From the NCBI GenBank assembly GCA_963995525.1, contig OZ023210.1:1-64000 (forward strand): a DNA stretch of 64,000 bases, in the 5' to 3' direction. The number at the start of each line of letters is the position of its first letter. The stretch's first letter is position 1. The notes beneath the pieces are model-generated. The model was not told where the DNA came from. It was given only the letters and a program-made list of their open reading frames with translations, and ran no database searches. The position numbers were made by a program, and so were the translations under genes. Shown piece after piece: positions 59,213 through 64,000 of the stretch. This DNA comes from Escarpia spicata. Lineage: Eukaryota > Annelida > Polychaeta > Sabellida > Siboglinidae.

Positions 59213-60870
59213 TCTTTTTTGTGTTCAGAGCATGTGATCATGGCTGATGACGCTGACTGTACGTATATGGTTACATATCTAGTTATTGTGCACAAAAGAT
59301 TATGTGATTGTACTTCTAAATATTGTCTCGGACATCTACTGGGATTGAATTTAGCCAAACAAAAACGGGTGCCAGACAGGCAGCCTCTTTGCAATGACTA
59401 GACTAGGGACTGAAATAGGTTACTTTATAACATGAAATATGAACCTATTCAACATTTTATTTGTTAAATAATTATTGTTTCCATCTGGATATCCCTGATC
59501 GCAAATACAAACACTATTTTGTGTGCCTCCAGACACGATGAACCAGGAATGGTTTAGGCATTTCTCAGTTGAACATTAACCAACAGTTTTTAAGCATATT
59601 TGTGTATATTTATTAATTAATGACATAATATCTGTTCAGAATGCAAACATGTTATGTATGCCTTATATAAATTAAAATATAAACTTTTAATAATTTATGC
59701 TCTTAATTTACTCCTCGGTCCCTAATACTTCCATGTCTGGAAGAAAAACTGACATATATTCCGTGAGACGATCTTCAATACAAATGCAGTGATGTTTAAT
59801 GACTTAATCTGGTTTCCGTAGTAGCACATAAAAGCAGCGCTGCGCAGAAAAACAAGTACGAATAACGCGGTGTCAATAAATAGGCCCACTCAAATCAGGC
59901 TACCTGCGCTATTGGACCAAGTAATAAACAGCAAAAATTGACAGGAAGTTAACTTGTAGTAGGTCTACTAGGAGGTGCACGGACTTTACTTTCTTCTTGC
60001 CTCAGCCCCCCACCACTCCCTCAGACGATTTTTTTAAACATTAATATGATGATACCACTATAATTAACAGAGTCGGTCGATGTCCGACGCCAGATGAAAC
60101 TGCCTCAGACCTCCCCTCCCCAAAATAAAATAATTTCGCCTGATGTCGGACATCGATGTTCTGAGATGACCCCTTAGCAAAAATGAAACTACACTCTAGG
60201 AACAACGATTCGCTACCTTGTTTGTGCATTTTTGTATGTAGGTTTGGTATAATAATTAGAGACAATACTATTTTAGTTTACGATTTAGATATTTTATCAC
60301 AAACTAAAGACATTAAAGTTTCGTATGGTCTAACTGATTATAGTTATATATATATATATATATATATATTTTATTTATGTAAGGCATAATTAACATGATA
60401 AAAATGTACATCTATGAAAATATAGCATGTCATTAATGAATAAATATTCAAGAAATGTACACTTCAAAGCCCACGGTTAATGTTCAACTGAAATATTCCA
60501 TCAACATCCCTGTTTTTCATGTGTGGATGTACACAAATTATCGTTTATCTTTTCGATCAATGATATTCAGATGAAACCATTCAAAAATGAAACGGGGAGT
60601 GGTAGAAGAGTTACACACCTCATGCTATGAATTAATTCTTTTTTGGTCTCCGGTTTTGGTGCGAGAACCTAGATTACATTCTTTAAAGTGATTGCCCGCA
60701 TAACCCCATTTATCTTAGTCTAAACTCAATCGCATTGGGCTTTATCACAATACTTAGAAGTACAATCACATAATCGTTTGTGCACAATAACTATTATGTG
60801 TAACCGTACACGTACACTCAATGCGTTGAACATAAAAGGCGTCCAGTGTTGCCTAAGGTCACGAATTTGT
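59213..60870. repeat. Large imperfect inverted repeat (fold-back)
   Basis: The left arm 59213-59700 matches the reverse complement of 60375-60870 in the same order: TAGTTATTGTGCACAAA..GATTATGTGATTGTACTTCT (59280 and 60795), TCAGTTGAACATTAACC (59565 and 60492), ATTAATGACAT (59615 and 60440), TATGCCTTA(T/C)ATAAAT (59656 and 60385). A ~600-bp centre includes its own hairpin (CGATGTCCGAC near 60077, GTCGGACATCG near 60145). No long protein is encoded. Confidence 0.85.
60340..60372. repeat. TA microsatellite
   Basis: Short TA run near the inner edge of the right fold-back arm. Confidence 0.9.
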
Positions 60871-60884
60871 TCAAGCTCAGACAA

Positions 60885-61115
60885 CAAAGCCAAACCCAAA
60901 ACACTGGCGTCGGAACATGGTGGATATTTGGTGGGTTTGAGGCTCTCCAACACCTCGATTGGCACTCCCCCCCTCTTGAGGATCGCCAAAACACCCACAT
61001 TGAGGCTCTCCAGAATTACAATTTGCACATTATTGAGGCTCGCCAAAATAACTCCATCTTCAAGCTCTTCAAAAACCTCGAACCCGTCCCCAAATATTTA
61101 CATTGAGGCTCTCCA
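60885..61115 (+). repeat. GAGGCTCTCCAA-type tandem repeat
   Basis: GAGG(C/A)T(C/G)(T/G)CCA(A/G)AA recurs about six times (near 60937, 60979, 61003, 61036, 61105). The phrase also ends the dispersed GC-rich repeats at 9580 and 26790, so this may be a tail-only derivative. Confidence 0.6.
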
Positions 61116-61189
61116 CAAACATGAATTTGAACTCTTCATATATCCCTATCTGTCTGGGATGAAACTGGCCTCGATTCCGATGCTCGATT

Positions 61190-61442
61190 TCTGATTTTTT
61201 TTAATTTTCTCTCACTGATCCTGCACTGCTCTCTCCACCAGTCGTCTTCAGTCCTCTCTATCGTTCGCTCTCCTTCACAACCCTTCTCCCAATCCTTTAA
61301 AATCTCTTTTTTCACAGTCCTCCCATCGCAGTCTAGTTCTTCCGCGGCTCCTTTTCCTTTCCAGTCTCCGTGCATCTGCTCTCTTTGCCATCCGTTCTTT
61401 TCCAATTCTCTCTACATGCCCTGCCCATCTTAGTCGACTCAT
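61190..61442 (-). mobile_element. LINE C-terminal fragment
   Basis: Minus-strand translation from 61442: MSRLRWAGHVERIGKERMAK, RADARRLERKRSRGRTRLRW, EDCEKRDFKGLGEGL then a stop, followed by DRRRLVERAVQDQ. This is the LRWxGHV C-terminal block of RTE-like or related LINE RTs. Nothing upstream of it is kept. Confidence 0.8.
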
Positions 61443-61715
61443 GCGTATGCTTGTTCAGAAGCAACTGTGTCCACTAGTCACGTAAAAGACACAATTAATC
61501 GCAGACGGTACTATGACCGTATGATATATCAATAAGTAGCATCATTCTAGTCCACTGCCTGCTATATTTTTGGGAGGTGGTGCTGTTCTAATTATAGCTC
61601 CTGGCCCAGGGAATGTCGTCTCCACAGACGCACCAACTTTGACATGTCATGTGATCAATCCACTTACCATTTTCGAATATGCATATTTTTGGCGCGCTTT
61701 TCGGGATGCCGAGAT

Positions 61716-62559
61716 GTGACGTCACTTATGACTCGAACTCGTATCAGTCCGACCCTTTCCATGCATTCAGAGCATGTTTACAAGTATAGCTTTTGGGTCG
61801 AAACGAGCGCCAGAATGAGTTATTGTGCAATATTCCGACGTAATACAAACACTATATACATCATAGAGGAACAAGCAGTTATCTTACGGTTCCACATGAA
61901 TCGAATTTTATTCAAAACAACGAATGCGAATGTGCCTACAAGTCGACTAGGTTTATATTACTGTTTTTTAAAACATAAACAAAAAAATTGTAAAGAAAAT
62001 CAATAATAAAAAAATCAAGTGCATGCTGTCAGGATTGAACCGGCGTCGCCCGATTGTAAAACAAACAGCAATAAACCAACGCGTCTACCAACTGAGCTAG
62101 CGGCACCAACCGAAATTCGCTGACTGATTTAAGTTGTTATGATAAATTGTACAACTCCTGCTTCATATATCGATATTCTAGTGATATTATGAGATTATAC
62201 ACGTTACTTTCTGTACTTGGATACAATATAAGTTTGCTATGTACGTTTATTGGTGTAGATTATCTCCCTTTGGTTGCATTCGATATAATTATTCTGAAAA
62301 CGAGCACAAGCTCGGCGAAACCTAGTCGACTTGTAGTTGTAGGCCCATTCGCAATCGTTGTTTTGAATAAAATTAGATTCGTGTGGAACCTAAGATAACT
62401 GCTTGTTCCTCTATGGTGACTAGTGTTTGTATTACGTCGGAATATTGCACAATAACTCATTCTGACGCTCGTTTTGACCCAAAAGCTATCCTTGTAAACA
62501 TGCTCTGAATGCATGGAAAGGGTCGGCCTGATGCGAGTGTGAGTCATCAGTGACGTCAC
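61716..62559. repeat. Inverted repeat with ~240-bp arms around a tRNA-like spacer
   Basis: The left arm 61716-61955 and the reverse complement of 62318-62559 share GTGACGTCAC at the outer ends, then CCGACCCTTTCCATGCATTC, AGAGCATGTTTACAAG, CAGAATGAGTTATTGTGCAA, TATTCCGACGTAATACAAAC, AGAGGAACAAGCAGTTATCT and an inner AAGTCGACTAGGTTT. The ~360-bp spacer holds the tRNA-like sequence at 62023-62107. Confidence 0.92.
62023..62107 (-). pseudogene. tRNA-like sequence in the fold-back spacer
   Basis: On the minus strand GGTGCCGCTAGCTCAGTTGG is followed by TAGACGC (textbook D-arm and A box) and ACGCCGGTTCAATCCTGAC (B-box-like). The anticodon region is expanded (18-base loop, TTTTAC inside), and acceptor and T-stems pair poorly, so a functional tRNA is unlikely. 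A tRNA pseudogene, an intron-containing decayed tRNA or a SINE head all remain possible. Confidence 0.6.
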
Positions 62560-62839
62560 GATACCACGTGATCGCCTAGCTCATTAAAATTTTATTTTCA
62601 GCGGGAATCGCTTCACAGACGGGCTTAAAATCGAATTTATGCTACAAATGTATTTTTCTGTATTTGTTTAAAGTTGTCAAATGTTACATACAATGTTAAA
62701 CTTTGTGTACACATGGAAAAAGGATTTTAGCTAATGCGTTATTTTTATTTCCTTTAAGTGGTTTATACACACAACTTGCATTAAGCCCGCTTGCTATTAA
62801 ATAATTGTGCTTATTGAATGCATAATTTATTTTATTAAA

Positions 62840-63126
62840 AAGCTACGTTTCCATATGTACGGAAAGGTGTGAGGAAACGCATGCGGAATGGGGAATACCT
62901 CTGTAGTGACGTCACTACTGGGAATTTCCTGTCCGATTCGTGTGCGGATATGATTCCAATCGCTGCACGGAACGATTCAATTTGCCACAGCCGCATCCGC
63001 ACAACAAAACTCATCCGTCTGTGTACGTTTGGAACTATTTATGTTAATTTCCACCGGGCACTATATTCATTGTTTTGCCGTATGCCGCATCCGCATGCCG
63101 TATCCGTACACATGGAATCGTAGCTT
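62840..63126. mobile_element. MITE with 24-bp terminal inverted repeats
   Basis: Left end AAGCTACGTTTCCATATGTA and right end (reverse complement) AAGCTACGATTCCATGTGTA, each continuing CGGA. TTAA lies at 62835-62838 and 63125-63128, a possible TTAA-type target duplication. The interior has the perfect palindrome GTAGTGACGTCACTAC at 62903-62918 and many GCATCCGCA words. Non-coding. Confidence 0.85.
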
Positions 63127-63127
63127 A

Positions 63128-63590
<463 letters not shown>

Positions 63591-64000
63591 AATGCATGTG
63601 GCTGAAATGAAGATCACCGGAATTTGCCGGTAAGCGATATTATTGGCGTTGCTTATATTCCAAGTTTCGCAAGACGATCTGCCTACTGAGACTGGTGTAA
63701 TCAGCAGCGGCCATGGCGTGCGAGGTTTCATGTATGAACATATTATGCTTTTTATTCATATTATTATATTATTACCATATTATATTGATAAAGAACACAC
63801 CTGATGGATATTCCATTGTGGCTGAGTATCGCACAGAGTTCAACATTAGTGTATCCTGCCACGAAACACTGTCTTACTAAACTGTGAACTGAAATGAACA
63901 TACACACCTTTGTGAAATACACACTCATGATAAGTACGCGTCAAGTTTGCAGCAGTTAGCGTTATTTGACCTGGCAATGATGCTACAACTGTATTTACAA
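63591..64000. other. No recognisable feature
   Basis: AT-rich end of window with nothing recognised. Confidence 0.4.

Noticed and set aside
62023..62107. Functional tRNA gene
   Set aside because: A box is good but acceptor and T-stems mispair and the anticodon loop is expanded.

Overview
This is an invertebrate nuclear genome window. It has spliced exons, many LINE and SINE relics, very long simple repeats and no bacterial-style operons. The mix of CR1/L2- and RTE-type LINEs, Ty3-type and pogo-type elements, ACGC/CA/CT microsatellites and a tRNA-derived SINE ending in an 'AAGAACTTACCTTTTA' tail suggests a marine lophotrochozoan, most likely a mollusc. That placement is inference only. I see no complete, intact single-copy gene, no rRNA and no convincing functional tRNA.

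Layout. 0-10 kb: a decayed LINE reverse transcriptase (RT), a minisatellite, two copies of one MITE-like element, a truncated LINE and a minus-strand LINE split by a SINE. 10-20 kb: five LINE relics in both orientations, one with a CA microsatellite beginning inside its catalytic YADDT codons and one hosting a nested LINE fragment. 20-24.3 kb: a decayed minus-strand Ty3-type retrotransposon (gag, protease, RT-RNase H, integrase) and a second integrase fragment. 24.9-26.3 kb: a minus-strand ankyrin/SOCS-box (ASB-like) pseudogene between hairpin-bearing direct repeats. 27.7-31.2 kb: an almost full-length RTE-type LINE whose RT keeps its frame across an internal deletion of the catalytic core. 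33.7-47 kb: a 5.2-kb head-to-tail tandem duplication of seven exons encoding a laminin IV domain plus laminin-EGF segments of a basement-membrane protein, bracketed by direct copies of a SINE-containing segment; a 47-bp minisatellite lies just left of it. 49.7-50.6 kb: a second ASB-like copy that keeps the intron and the SOCS box. 51.3-54.2 kb: a pogo/Tigger-like DNA transposon with terminal inverted repeats and TA target duplication. 55.5-58.4 kb: a minisatellite island. 58.7-63.1 kb: a gag fragment, a large imperfect fold-back, a LINE tail, a second fold-back around a tRNA-like sequence, and a MITE with 24-bp terminal repeats. The window begins and nearly ends in long CT repeats.

The strongest points are the laminin-type exon-block duplication (junction with 3-bp microhomology, a nonsense codon and an insertion shared by both copies, incompatible splice phases), the intron-retaining ASB-like pair, and the cluster of three inverted-repeat structures sharing the palindrome GTGACGTCAC. 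Nearly everything else is repeats and retroelement wreckage.
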